Source: Molanna angustata (Eukaryota > Arthropoda > Insecta > Trichoptera > Molannidae). From it: a stretch of 64,000 bases of DNA. The stretch is from contig OY754972.1 of NCBI GenBank assembly GCA_963576475.1, forward strand, positions 31,575,890 through 31,639,889. The letters run 5' to 3'. Below are positions 1-10,923 of the stretch, one piece after another (the first letter of the stretch is position 1; each line of letters begins with the position of its first letter). Position numbers and translations under genes: made by a program. The notes under the pieces were generated by a model, which saw nothing but the letters and a program-made list of their open reading frames with translations, was not told the DNA's origin and did no database searches.

Positions 1-405
1 TATTTACTAATTCTATAAACTTTGAGTCCATTAACTACCATGTAGTTAATTCCGTTTTGGTAGAGGATATATCTATTCCTAATCTTTCTATCTCATATAG
101 GTAGTATAGTAGTAGTTCTTTTCTATGGTTGGTTTAGAAATTTGAACAAAAATTACATTAATAAATTAAAATTACAAATTACTTTGTTTACACCACTAGT
201 GAGTATTTAGATATAGTTAACTAGTTGCGGAGCTGACCCGCTCCCTCATCAGAACAAACTAATACTAAAACTTAAAACTATGTAACGAACGTGTGTAGTG
301 TTATTGCAGTTAGGGGGAGGAGTTATAAGTGCGTGTGGGTGGTAGTGGAAAGATATTGAACAGGGGCGTCCGGTTTAAATTTATTTGATTATTAATTATT
401 GCTTC

Positions 406-765
406 TTATTTATTTATCGATTTTTGTATATCCAACGCCTCCAAATTGTCAAGTCTTGGACCCTCCATATTTATATGTAAGATTTTAACACCCGTTTCTT
501 TGTCAAATGAATGGCTACTGTTTATTAAGTGATTGGCGAACTCGGAAAAATTATCACTTTTTAGACACCTCATGTGTTCTTTAATTCTTATTTCAAAGTT
601 TCGGCCAGTTTTACCAATGTAAAAGGCCGGACAATCACTACAATTCAATTTATACACACCAGAATTACTCAATATTTTATTTTTATCTTTGTTGTTACCC
701 AAGAATCTACCCACATTATTATTTGTATAATACGCCGGTTTTATGTTAACCGGCGTATTATACAA
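406..765 (-). pseudogene. Penelope GIY-YIG endonuclease fragment, left arm
   Basis: This frame carries the hallmarks of the Penelope endonuclease: the pair of cysteines in NCSDCPAFYIGKTGR overlapping the YIG motif, the IRIKEH segment, and FANHL followed by a distal histidine. A GVY triplet replaces GIY just upstream, which the family tolerates. Compared with the right arm the frame ends early, because one substitution turns a lysine codon AAA into TAA after QKSINK. The first residues before KPAYYTNNN read through the 7-bp spacer, so they are not native. The RT domain that would precede it is missing. In an intact element this domain would nick DNA during retrotransposition. Non-functional here. 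Confidence 0.85.
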
Positions 766-1178
766 ATAATAATGTGGGTAGATTCTTGGGTAACAACAAA
801 GATAAAAATAAAATATTGAGTAATTCTGGTGTGTATAAATTGAATTGTAGTGATTGTCCGGCCTTTTACATTGGTAAAACTGGCCGAAACTTTGAAATAA
901 GAATTAAAGAACACATGAGGTGTCTAAAAAGTGATAATTTTTCCGAGTTCGCCAATCACTTAATAAACAGTAGCCATTCATTTGACAAAGAAACGGGTGT
1001 TAAAATCTTACATATAAATATGGAGGGTCCAAGACTTGACAATTTGGAGGCGTTGGATATACAAAAATCGATAAATAAAAAAGAAGCAATAATTAATAAT
1101 CAAATAAATTTAAACCGGACGCCCCTGTTCAATATCTTTCCACTACCACCCACACGCACTTATAACTCCTCCCCCTAA
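748..1178 (+). pseudogene. Penelope GIY-YIG endonuclease fragment, right arm
   Basis: Mirror copy of the left-arm endonuclease, keeping the longer C terminus (through KKEAIINNQINLNRTPLF). The GVY...YIGKTGR core, the cysteine pair and the FANHL...H residues are all visible. Translation from the arm boundary begins PAYYTNNNVGRF; the first methionine frame opens at 774 but that is probably an accident of truncation. The domain is complete enough to fold, but there is no linked RT, so it is a relic rather than an active element. The 3' tail (1179-1329) is non-coding. Confidence 0.85.
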
Positions 1179-1235
1179 CTGCAATAACACTACACACGTT
1201 CGTTACATAGTTTTAAGTTTTAGTATTAGTTTGTT

Positions 1236-1264
1236 CTGATGAGGGAGCGGGTCAGCTCCGCAAC
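1236..1264 (+). other. Hammerhead-ribozyme-like motif in Penelope tail
   Basis: CTGATGA (1236-1242) is followed by a GGAGC/GCTCC stem with a six-base loop and then GCAAC. A hammerhead core needs CUGAUGA, stem II, then GAAA; here the second core element reads GCAA, so the catalytic A13 equivalent is C. Penelope-like elements are known to carry hammerhead ribozymes in their terminal repeats, which is why the motif is credible. The mirrored copy lies at 224-252 on the minus strand. Probably inactive. Confidence 0.45.
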
Positions 1265-1329
1265 TAGTTAACTATATCTAAATACTCACTAGTGGTGTAA
1301 ACAAAGTAATTTGTAATTTTAATTTATTA

Positions 1330-2794
1330 GTTAAAATGTGCCACAAAAGTATAGCTGCGACGTATAAAGATAAAAATTACATTGATCTATTAAATATTGT
1401 ATTCCTACATTCAATGTGGGCCAAAAATAATATCATGGGCCATACTATTTCATTCTGTAATCCCTAAATGACCCTCATGAATTTTTCAAGAATAACGAGC
1501 CGCAAAACCTCTGGTAACATCGAAACATGACCATTTAAAAAATAAATCATGTTTATGCGATGCATGTGTGTCAAGATTGATTCGGTTCTGTCTGTCTACC
1601 CTGTAAGGGGCATGTCATGATGGTATGTTTGTATGTAATCATGGATTGTATTAGCTCCTTTCAAGTTAATTACAATATAAACATTTGCAAATTCATTTAC
1701 ACAAGAATTTTGTTTTAGTACCTAAATAGCAGCAAATAGGTATGTTAAACGCGGAAATCCATTTATGTGATATGAACTCATTCAAAGGTCACTAAAAAAA
1801 TAATTCACACTTACATTTCTTTTTCGAATTTAATATTATTCTCGTCGAACTTTCTTCATTCGATTTCTGCTCTCCTTTAAATCTGTGACAGTGGAAGATT
1901 CAGAAGTCCCTCCTAGCAGTTCACGTACAAATCGAAAACGGGAAAGAAAACACTTCCACACAAGGAACCAGCCTAAAATTAAAAAAAGGCTATTTTAATA
2001 CAGGAGGCAAATTATCACATTCAAGATTGCCCACTAAACAATATTCAATATTGAAAGAAATCGATTGACATCACTCACCAAACGAAACTAACAATATTAA
2101 CACAAATAGAAATGCGATTATAGAAAAAACTGTCAACACAAGTTCCTGCATCTTTCATAAATTTACACTGATGACTGTTGTTTCAGCGTCATGCACGCTA
2201 CATGTTATTGTGATACGTAATTTTGGCATATGCGCGAGGAATAATATCTCGGAAGTTCTTGCCAACTCAGTCTACGCCATATTGAGAGGGCAAAGGGCTC
2301 CGATCTAACCTATTATCGTGATCGCAACTTACCCAAAAAGTATATCGCTATTTTTTCCTTGTCAAATTTATCTCAATCAACGCCTAAATCCGGCTTAATT
2401 CATGGTAATTTACTATTTTCAATAGAATAACCCCGAATTCACAAAATAAGACCGACAATCAGCATGAATTTATCGTTGCCATTAAAAGGAAAAAATCCCA
2501 GAATTCATTGCAATTATAAAAAATATTACCCATTCATTCAAATATAATTTCTTCTTTTAAAATTTAGCGCTTAAATAAAAATATATTCCTCCAGGAAATA
2601 TCATTACCTATTAATTCTCACACATCGATGGTGTGAGATGATGTGCACATATTACGTGATAATTGAAGTAAATAATTTTACTAGGGAGCATTTTTGAAAT
2701 GCAATATATAATTAATGCTTTGTTGCATTTACCACAAGTTGTCAATAAGTCATGTCTTTATCGTACACATATCATAATTATTCATAATAAACTA
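1330..2794. other. AT-rich stretch, mostly unassigned
   Basis: No open frame or RNA gene is convincing here. The only recognisable piece is 1555-1645 (+), which resembles the LINE 3' ends at 3640-3862 and 57165-57420: a GTGTGTCAAG segment, then CTGTCTACCCTGTAAGGG and a TGATGGTATGTTTG tail. The rest is low-complexity intergenic DNA. Confidence 0.5.
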
Positions 2795-3560
2795 TGAAAA
2801 TACAAGCATTTTTTGGTTCACTTTCTTCATCTTACATTCTTTCCTTATGTCTTCATTTCTTACCCTGTCATACATCGTTCTATTACAGATTCATCTTAAC
2901 TATCTCTTTTCAACAGCATTTATTTTGCGTTTGTGCGACTTCTGCCATGTCCAGGTTTCATTTGCATACGTCAAGGTTGGCACCACAATAGCATTATGAA
3001 TGGCAACTTTGGGATCCTTTATAAACCATACTTATAAGGTATTGTATCTCTTCCATACTTTCTGCTAACAGAACTTTATCGTCTGTATACATCAAATTAC
3101 ATTACTCAATTTCAGACCCTTGCTTTCATCCTTAAGCGCTCTTATGCAGAAATCAACGTACAGGTTGAAGAGCCACGGGGACAGCATGCACCCTTTGTGT
3201 AACGCAATTATTTATAGAGAACCACATTATAACTGTGTTGTTGACACGAACACATGCTTGGCTGTTCTCATATGACACGATTGGCGTATCAGATTGCTCT
3301 TCACTCAATACACCGCTGGTATATCCCATAATTTTTCTCCATAAACTTTATCATAGGCTTTCTCTAAGTCTATAAGGCACAGAAAATTATCTGGTTTTTA
3401 TCCAGAACCTTTTTTGTGACCATACGCAGAGGAATAATTGGTTTATGCATCCTCTGCCGCCCACAGACATTCCTTGGAATCCCATAGCTTGCTTTTTATA
3501 ACCTTTCACACTATTTGATCCTTGCATACATCTTACAAAACTATAGAGCCATAAGTTTGT
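2795..3560 (-). pseudogene. Non-LTR reverse transcriptase relic (RTE-like)
   Basis: Read on the minus strand, broken frames give RT motifs in the correct order: IDLEKAYDKVYGEKLW (motif A, near 3400-3320), GCMLSPWLFNLYVDF (motif B, near 3190-3140), YTDDKVLLAESMEE (motif C, near 3100-3060; the first catalytic YADD alanine is T), then PTLTYANETWTWQK near 2990-2940. Stops and frameshifts separate them. The motif set fits RTE-like elements of insects. Dead and 5'-truncated. Confidence 0.75.
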
Positions 3561-3639
3561 TAATCTAAGTTGGTAATTATCATTAAAGTTATTTGCTAAT
3601 GCATGTAAGTATTTGTTTTATTTTTATATAAATTTATAC

Positions 3640-3862
3640 ATACATACATATCATCACGCCATATCCCTCACGGGGTAGACAGAGAGAACCGAACGCCACA
3701 TTTATCTAACTTGACACACATTCATCGCCTCATCAACATTCATACATCGTCTTAAACATGTTTGTGTGTTATTCACGCTTCTTACATTTCCATCTTTCAG
3801 AATATCGTTTACATGGTCGTGCCATTCTTTTCTTGGGCGCCCCCGACCTCTTATTCCGTTCC
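3640..3862 (-). mobile_element. LINE 3'-end relic
   Basis: Homologous, in opposite orientation, to 57165-57420. On the minus strand it runs from a GGGGGCGCCCAAG segment to CTACCCCGTGAGGGATATG and ends in a repeated ATGTATG tail at about 3640. The arrangement matches the last ~70 codons and 3' end of a common moth LINE, with frames broken. It probably belongs to the same lineage as the RT relic beside it, though the order shows they are separate insertions. Confidence 0.6.
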
Positions 3863-3923
3863 AAAATAAATAAATTTATCTATTGTAATAATTGACAAAG
3901 TTTTTATTTTGTAGAATTGCATT

Positions 3924-4064
3924 ATAAATGATGTCTATAATCAAAAGCTCGTAAAGCTAAATAAGCTTGAAAATGCCCTAACAAGGCGAAATAGGCCTAT
4001 CGTATAAATTAAATTCATGTAGAATCAAAAAAGTGTTATAATATTAATTATAGACATCATTTAT
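3924..4064. repeat. 141-bp element with 18-bp inverted ends
   Basis: ATAAATGATGTCTATAAT (3924-3941) is exactly inverted at 4047-4064. The interior contains ATGCCCTAACAAGGCGAAAT, which looks like stem II plus the GAAA element of a decayed hammerhead, preceded by CTTGAAAA where CTGATGA would be expected. This may be a Penelope-terminal remnant or a small MITE; I cannot decide. Confidence 0.4.
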
Positions 4065-4337
4065 CTATTGTACTAATAAGAATTACAGCAATATTAATGT
4101 AATTGAAAACAAACTTAAATTATCCGGTCGTTTTATGCATCATCTGGTAGTATGACAAAATGTCGCTGGCTCTTTTAGAGTCGTTCTATCTATGAGTAAA
4201 AACACATTTGTTTTATTTCATCATAAGACTTGAATATTTTATGCATCGGTCAAGTCTGGTCCAACCGGCGAAATCAAAACCCTCATGATTACCCATATCA
4301 TGGATATAATTATTATATGGAGTTCTATAATATCTTT

Positions 4338-4385
4338 AGATGTCCAACTATCGATTTGTTCAAGAGAATTTAGTTCTCTTGACTC
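4338..4385 (+). mobile_element. Helitron 5'-end fragment
   Basis: TCCAACTATCGATTTGTTCA followed by a GAGAA...TTCTC hairpin matches the 5' terminus of the Helitron family clustered at 5633-12993 (read on its own sense strand). Only about 45 bp remain; the rest of the element is not visible downstream. Confidence 0.6.
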
Positions 4386-4572
4386 CTGTGTCATTTCCCT
4401 AAAACTGTCTTTTACCTCTTTTATCTTTAATACTTTTGTATCCCATTTGCAATTTTTTTCTCTTTTACAATTTTTTCAATTTCAGAAGACTTTTGGCCAT
4501 TACCATATTATGGTCACTATCTATATCTGGACCATGATAACTTCTACAATCTTTTATTTGGTTTTAAAATCT

Positions 4573-4870
4573 ATATCAAACCATAGTATGATGGAGGAGA
4601 ATGTGAATTCGATCTGGGAACAGATAAAGACAAAGATAAAAACTACGGCAGAGAAAATTATAGGCAAGAAAAGACCCCAAGCAAAGAAGGAATGGATAAC
4701 CGATGAAATTCTAAACATGATAAAGGAAAGAAAAGAGCTCAAAAATGATAAATGATCTGAATCACAAAAGAAATACAAAGTGCTTAGAAATAAAAAGTTA
4801 CCTCGAAAGAAGCTTTGAGTATTTGGACCACAGATGACACTGCGAATCTGACAAATTATGAAGATCTTTA
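4573..4870 (+). pseudogene. LINE fragment, endonuclease-to-RT linker
   Basis: The frame at about 4585-4752 reads IWEQIKTKIKTTAEKIIGKK and then KEWITDEILNMIKERK. That is the conserved linker between endonuclease and RT in RTE/Jockey-type insect LINEs, where a tryptophan-containing WIT/WFT segment precedes the RT fingers. It stops at TGA (4753-4755), with weak similarity continuing to about 4870. The flanking endonuclease and RT are missing. Confidence 0.55.
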
Positions 4871-4910
4871 TCTATTGAAAAATCAAATCTTGCTTTCAAA
4901 ACACAATACC

Positions 4911-5099
4911 TTTTTTTTTTTTTTTTTCATAAAAATGAATATGTCCTTGTTAAACAAGTACATATACATCTTCCGACGTTCCCTAAAATAAGCAAATAAA
5001 TGCTTGTGCTTAGGTGAACGAAATCGGTCGAGGCAGGATTCGAACTCGCGACCACTGGATTACTAGCCCAGCGAGCTAACCGCTCTGCCACTGACCCAT
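4911..5099 (-). mobile_element. tRNA-derived SINE (family 1), near full length
   Basis: On the minus strand the element starts near 5099 with a tRNA-like head. The A box is TGGCAGAGCGGTTAGC (5090-5075) and the B box is GAGTTCGAATCC (5047-5036). A short unique body follows, and the element ends in a 17-base poly(A) tail, seen as T at 4911-4927. The tRNA portion cannot fold into a normal acceptor stem, so it is a SINE, not a gene. Related copies: 62404-62578 (full), 15551-15650 and 29812-29891 (partial). Transcription would be by RNA polymerase III. Confidence 0.85.
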
Positions 5100-5632
5100 C
5101 TCTACAGAGATGTTCCAAAATATACCTAAGTACATACTTGTATATGTTTCATTACTTCTATATATATGTTCTGGGGTAAGGCGCGTACTATAGTCTTGAT
5201 AAAGACTGTTTTTAACCCAATGTTTCAAACAAATAACATTGTCCATTGTCGTGGCATTTCGGCGTGTATGTCGAGTTCTGTATTGAATTGGTGGCGAACA
5301 CACCCGTTCAACTCAGAAGTTGAGATTCAAGTACTTGGATCCAAGATATCCAAGCACTTTTTTGAGTTTTTTTTTGTGGATACTGATATACAACACAGCT
5401 AAACTACCACAAGAAATAGGCATAATTAGTTATTTGTGTATGTTATTTGGAACTGTGTATAATGTGTGTGTGTGTGTGTGCGAACGGATAACCTAGTCTT
5501 CACACCATTTTTGTAAACCTAACCTACAAAAGTTTGGTAAAAATAGGTTGGTTAGGTTTTTTTGTAGTTATAATTGCGACTGGCGTGAACCAGTTGCATT
5601 ATATATTAAAAAAAGTAACTAAAATATTAAAA
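5100..5632. other. Unassigned spacer with a dispersed repeat
   Basis: No gene is visible. A short GT microsatellite lies at 5464-5480. The segment 5490-5556 is the uninterrupted reverse-complement paralogue of the sequence split by a Helitron at 8705-8751 and 9776-9815 (shared CAAAAGTTTGGTAAAAAT and CTAGTCTTCACACCAT). Confidence 0.6.
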
Positions 5633-6430
5633 CTAGTTGCATGTAACACATGAGATCCAACTGTCGATAGCGATAGTATGTATAGTTGAAGAATATGTAC
5701 CAAACTATAAACCCATAGATACAAATTATTGAATATTTTTCAGATATTTTGTTTTCTATACAACATATGTAGGTATGTATGTCAAGATAGGATAGTATGG
5801 AGGAAGATCCTTTTTCCTACCCAGAATATGCAAATAGCATGATGGTATGTATGTATGTTTGGAGATGAAGTATCAAACTATTAAGTCTTCTTACATATTG
5901 TGTATAGGCGACTGCCATACAAAATGTATGAAGCGATGTCGTTACTAAATTCAATTTTTAAAAAAATTGTTAAAAAAAAATTGAAATCTTCTACTACAAT
6001 GTTAATATTTTTTATAGAAAATTAAATTATCTAGTTGGGGTGTTTCGGCTTTTTTCGATAATTGTAAAAGTTTTGGAAATATAGGCAGTTAAACTCATAA
6101 ATTTATCATAAAAAAAATATTTTTCTTAATAAAAAATGTTTGAGAAACCCTGAAATTTTTTTGAAAAAACTTATTTGAGATTTTGTATTTGTCTATGTTT
6201 GTACCAATTTTCAGCGTTCTAGCGTTTATGGTTTCTGAGATATATGGAAAAATAAAATAAAAATTCAAAAGTTGATAACCCCTGACTGAAACAAAAATTC
6301 AAAATTCCGAGTATAAAAGTTTTGTAGGTCTGTAACTGTTTATATATTCTGAAATTTTAGGCTCTGTAAATTGAGCGGATCAAAAGTTATAAGGGGGGGA
6401 CGGACACACACACAGACACACAGACATACA

Positions 6431-6471
<41 letters not shown>

Positions 6472-6495
6472 ACGAAATGTTCTACTCCGAATTCT
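5633..6495 (-). mobile_element. Non-autonomous Helitron copy 1 (truncated)
   Basis: First of seven same-orientation copies. The sense strand is minus: the 3' terminus is at 5633, with hairpin CATGT-GTT-ACATG and CTAG end. The sense 5' end is lost: similarity stops at 6495 within CCGAATTCT, where other copies continue 170 bp further to the TC terminus. The internal CA microsatellite is at about 6403-6472. It shares diagnostic variants with copy 6 (GGAGGAAGATCC, AAATAGCATG, GAAGTATCAAAC). Confidence 0.85.
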
Positions 6496-6649
6496 ACTCC
6501 GTTTTTTTTTGTTATTATGGCACACAAATTATGTTTACATACTAATTACAAAAGTTTGTCGAGAGCAAAATTTAAATAATAATCAAATCGCTATTTCAAA
6601 TGTAGGTGTTGATAAAACATAAAATAATATCAAAAGAAATATAAATTTA

Positions 6650-7669
6650 CTAGTTGCATGTAACACATGAGATCCAACTGTCGATAGCGATAGTATGTAT
6701 AGTTGAAGAATATGTACCAAACTATAAACCCATAGATACAAATTATTGAATATTTTCAGATATTTTGTTTTCTATACAAAATATGTAGGTATGTATGTCA
6801 AGATAGGATAGTATGGAAGAAGATCCTTTTTCCTACCCAGAATATGCAAATTGCATGATGGTATGTATGTATGTTTGGAGATGAAGTAACAAACTATTAA
6901 GTCTTCTTACATATTGTGTATAGGCGACTGCCATACAAAATGTATGAAGCGATGTCGTCACTAAATTCAATTTTTAAAAAAATTGTTAAAAAAAAATTGA
7001 GATCTTCTACTACAATGTTAATATTTTTTATAGAAAATTAAATTATCTAGTTGGGGTGTTTCGGCTTTTTTCGATAATTGTAAAAGTTTTGGAAATATAG
7101 GCAGTTAAACTCATAAATTTATCATAAAAAAAATATTTTTCTTAATAAAAAATGTTTGAGAAACCCTGGAATTTTTTTGAAAAAATTAATTTGAGATTTT
7201 GTATTTGTCTATGTTTGTACCAATTTTCAGCGTTCTACCGTTTATGGTTTCTGAGATATATGGAAAAATAAAATAAAAATTCAAAAGTTGATAACCCCTG
7301 ACTGAAACAAAAATTCAAAATTCCGAGTATAAAAGTTTTGTAGGCCTGTAACTGTTTATATATTCTGAAATTTTAGGCTCTGTAAATTGAGCGGATCAAA
7401 AGTTATAAGGGGGGGACGGACACACAGACACACACACACACACAGACACACACACACACAGACACACGAAATGTTCTACTCCGAATTCTGAGTAAATCCG
7501 TGTATGGAACATATATGCTGCGAAGCCTCTAAGTTGGTGTTTTTTGACTTCAAAGTTGGAAAAGCCGTGAAAAAAGTAGACCTCTCCATACAATTCTCGC
7601 GTATTCTGGCTTGATACATTGTCGATATGTTAAGAGAACAAAGTTCTCCTGAACAAATCGATAGTTGGA
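6650..7669 (-). mobile_element. Non-autonomous Helitron copy 2
   Basis: Complete 1020-bp copy. On the minus strand it begins TCCAACTATCGATTTG and ends TTACATGCAACTAG, and it sits between A and T in the host, which is the canonical Helitron insertion rule. The 5' terminal sequence is repeated inverted just inside the 3' hairpin (ATCGACAGTTGGA), a subterminal inverted repeat as in DINE-1/HINE elements. There is an internal G-run and CA/CAGACA microsatellite. No protein-coding capacity: transposition would need a Rep/helicase in trans. Confidence 0.9.
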
Positions 7670-7673
7670 TAAA

Positions 7674-8704
7674 CTAGTTGCATGTAACACATGAGATCCA
7701 ACTGTCGATAGCGATAGTATGTATAGTTGAAGAATATGTACCAAACTATAAACCCATAGATACAAATTATTGAATATTTTCAGATATTTTGTTTTCTATA
7801 CAACATATGTAGGTATGTATGTCAAGATAGGATAGTATGGAAGAAGATCCTTTTTCCTACCCAGAATATGCAAATTGCATGATGGTATGTATGTATGTTT
7901 GGAGATGAAGTAACAAACTATTAAGTCTTCTTACATATTGTGTATAGGCGACTGCCATACAAAATGTATGAAGCGATGTCGTCACTAAATTCAATTTTTA
8001 AAAAAATTGTTAAAAAAAAATTGAGATCTTCTACTACAATGTTAATATTTTTTATAGAAAATTAAATTATCTAGTTGGGGTGTTTCGGCTTTTTTCGATA
8101 ATTGTAAAAGTTTTGGAAATATAGGCAGTTAAACTCATAAATTTATCATAAAAAAAATATTTTTCTTAATAAAAAATGTTTGAGAAACCCTGGAATTTAT
8201 TTTGAAAAAACTAATTTGAGATTTTGTATTTGTCTATGTTTGTACCAATTTTCAGCGTTCTACCGTTTATGGTTTCTGAGATATATGGAAAAATAAAATA
8301 AAAATTCAAAAGTTGATAACCCCTGACTGAAACAAAAATTCAAAATTCCGAGTATAAAAGTTTTGTAGGCCTGTAACTGTTTATATATTCTGAAATTTTA
8401 GGCTCTGTAAATTGAGCGGATCAAAAGTTATAAGGGGGGGACGGACACACAGACACACACACAGACACACACACACACAGACACACACACACACAGACAC
8501 ACGAAATGTTCTACTCCGAATTCTGAGTAAATCCGTGTATGGAACATATATGCTGCGAAGCCTCTAAGTTGGTGTTTTTTGACTTCAAAGTTGGAAAATC
8601 CATGAAAAAAGTAGACCTCTCCATACAATTCTCGCGTATTCTGGCTTGATACATTGTCGATATGTTAAGAGAACAAAGTTCTCCTGAACAAATCGACAGT
8701 TGGA
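7674..8704 (-). mobile_element. Non-autonomous Helitron copy 3
   Basis: Complete 1031-bp copy only 4 bp (TAAA) from copy 2. It has the same termini and internal microsatellite. It carries the variant GGAATTTATTTTG shared only with copy 7, and otherwise belongs to the subfamily of copies 2, 5 and 7 (GGAAGAAGATCC, AAATTGCATG, GAAGTAACAAAC). Confidence 0.9.
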
Positions 8705-8751
8705 TGACTAAATTGGTATTTTTACCAAACTTTTGTAGGTTATGTTTAAAA

Positions 8752-9775
8752 CTAGTTGCATGTAACACATGGGATCCAACTGTCGACAGCGATAGTATGT
8801 ATAGTTGAAGAATAAGTACCAAACCCATAAATACAAATTATTTATTATTTTATGATATTTAGTTTTCTATACAACACATGTACCTAGGTAGTCAATATTG
8901 GATAGTATGGAGGTCAGTCTTTTTTTCCTACCCGGAATATGAAAACAGCATGATGGTATATGTATATTGTATGTTTAGAGATGAAGTATCAAACTATTAA
9001 GTCTTCTTTGATATTGTGTATAGGTGACTACCATACAAATTGTATGAAGCGATGTCGTCACTAAATTCAATTTTTATAAAAATTGTTAAAAAAAATTTGA
9101 GATGTACTGCTACAATGCTAATATTTTTTATATAAAATTAAATTATCTAGTTGGGGTGTTTCGGCTTTTTTCGATATTTTAAAAATAAATGGAAATATAG
9201 GCAGTTAAACTCATAAATTTATCATAAAAAAAATACTTTTCTTAATAAAAAATGTTTGAGAAACCCTGGAATTTTTTTGAAAAAACAAATTTGAGATTTT
9301 GTATTTGTCTATGTTTATACCAATTTTCAGCGTTCTAGCTTTTATGGTTTCTGAGATATATGGAAAAATAAAATAAAAATTCAAAAGTTGATAACCCCTG
9401 ACTGAAACAAAAATTCAAAATTCCGAGTATAAAAGTTTTGTAGGCCTGTAACTGTTTATATATTCTGAAATTTTAGGCTCTGTAAATTGAGCGGATCAAA
9501 AGTTATAAGGGGGGGACGGACACACAGACACACACACAGACACACAGACACACACACACACACACAGACACACGAAATGTTCTACTCCGAATTCTGAGTA
9601 AATCCGTGTATGGAACATATATGCTGCGAAGCCTCTAAGTTGGTGTTTTTTGACTTCAAAGTTGGAAAATCCATGAAAAAAGTAGACCTCTCCATACAAT
9701 TCTCGCGTATTCTGGCTTGATACATTGTCGATATGTTAAGAGAACAAAGTTCTCCTGAACAAATCGACAGTTGGA
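8752..9775 (-). mobile_element. Non-autonomous Helitron copy 4 (older)
   Basis: Complete 1024-bp copy and the most diverged of the seven: GGGATCCAACTGTCGACAG at the sense 3' side, CATGTACCTAGGTAG, and many scattered substitutions. It splits a dispersed repeat whose uninterrupted form is at 5490-5556, which fixes both element ends and shows that it arrived by insertion rather than by tandem duplication. Confidence 0.9.
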
Positions 9776-9848
9776 AAATGGTGTGAAGACTAGGCTATCC
9801 TGTGTGAACATGTTTTGAATTCCCAGCTCCCAAGATGTTTAGTTAAAA

Positions 9849-10868
9849 CTAGTTGCATGTAACACATGAGATCCAACTGTCGATAGCGATAGTATGTATA
9901 GTTGAAGAATATGTACCAAACTATAAACCCATAGATACAAATTATTGAATATTTTCAGATATTTTGTTTTCTATACAACATATGTAGGTATGTATGTCAA
10001 GATAGGATAGTATGGAAGAAGATCCTTTTTCCTACCCAGAATATGCAAATTGCATGATGGTATGTATGTATGTTTGGAGATGAAGTAACAAACTATTAAG
10101 TCTTCTTACATATTGTGTATAGGCGACTGCCATACAAAATGTATGAAGCGATGTCGTCACTAAATTCAATTTTTAAAAAAATTGTTAAAAAAAAATTGAG
10201 ATCTTCTTCTACAATGTTAATATTTTTTATAGAAAATTAAATTATCTAGTTGGGGTGTTTCGGCTTTTTTCGATAATTGTAAAAGTTTTGGAAATATAGG
10301 CAGTTAAACTCATAAATTTATCATAAAAAAAATATTTTTCTTAATAAAAAATGTTTGAGAAACCCTGGAATTTTTTTGAAAAAACTAATTTGAGATTTTG
10401 TATTTGTCTATGTTTGTACCAATTTTCAGCGTTCTACCGTTTATGGTTTCTGTGATATATGGAAAAATAAAATAAAAATTCAAAAGTTGATAACCCCTGA
10501 CTGAAACAAAAATTCAAAATTCCGAGTATAAAAGTTTTGTAGGCCTGTAACTGTTTATATATTCTGAAATTTTAGGCTCTGTAAATTGAGCGGATCAAAA
10601 GTTATAAGGGGGGGACGGACACACAGACACACAGACACACACAGACACACACACACACAGACACACGAAATGTTCTACTCCGAATTCTGAGTAAATCCGT
10701 GTATGGAACATATATGCTGCGAAGCCTCTAAGTTGGTGTTTTTTGACTTCAAAGTTGGAAAATCCATGAAAAAAGTAGACCTCTCCATACAATTCTCGCG
10801 TATTCTGGCTTGATACATTGTCGATATGTTAAGAGAACAAAGTTCTCCTGAACAAATCGACAGTTAGA
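9849..10868 (-). mobile_element. Non-autonomous Helitron copy 5
   Basis: Complete 1020-bp copy, nearly identical to copy 2. Its sense 5' end reads TCTAACTGTCGATTTG, a single change from TCCAACTG. Termini, A/T flanks, the hairpin and the CA/CAGACA tract are intact. Confidence 0.9.
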
Positions 10869-10923
10869 TTATTCATATACCTAGTAATCAATAATTAGGA
10901 ATGGTATTTGCAACCATTTATTA

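Larger units (their letters stand above)
159..1329. mobile_element. Penelope-like element, head-to-head inverted duplication
   Basis: Two 582-bp arms (159-740 and 748-1329) are nearly perfect reverse complements separated by 7 bp. Each arm holds the 3' portion of a Penelope-like retroelement: the end of the GIY-YIG endonuclease frame followed by about 170 bp of non-coding tail. The reverse transcriptase is absent, so both arms are truncated at the same internal point. Penelope-like elements often show inverted or truncated copies, but equal arms with one shared breakpoint are unusual. Flanks outside the arms are not similar to each other. Confidence 0.85.

Noticed and set aside
2794..2991. 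65-codon plus-strand frame with a signal-peptide-like start
   Set aside because: It lies antisense to a recognisable RT relic and has no other support.
5036..5099. tRNA gene
   Set aside because: A and B boxes are present but the acceptor stem does not pair and the sequence continues into a SINE body with poly(A). The same holds at 54430-54489 and 62516-62578.
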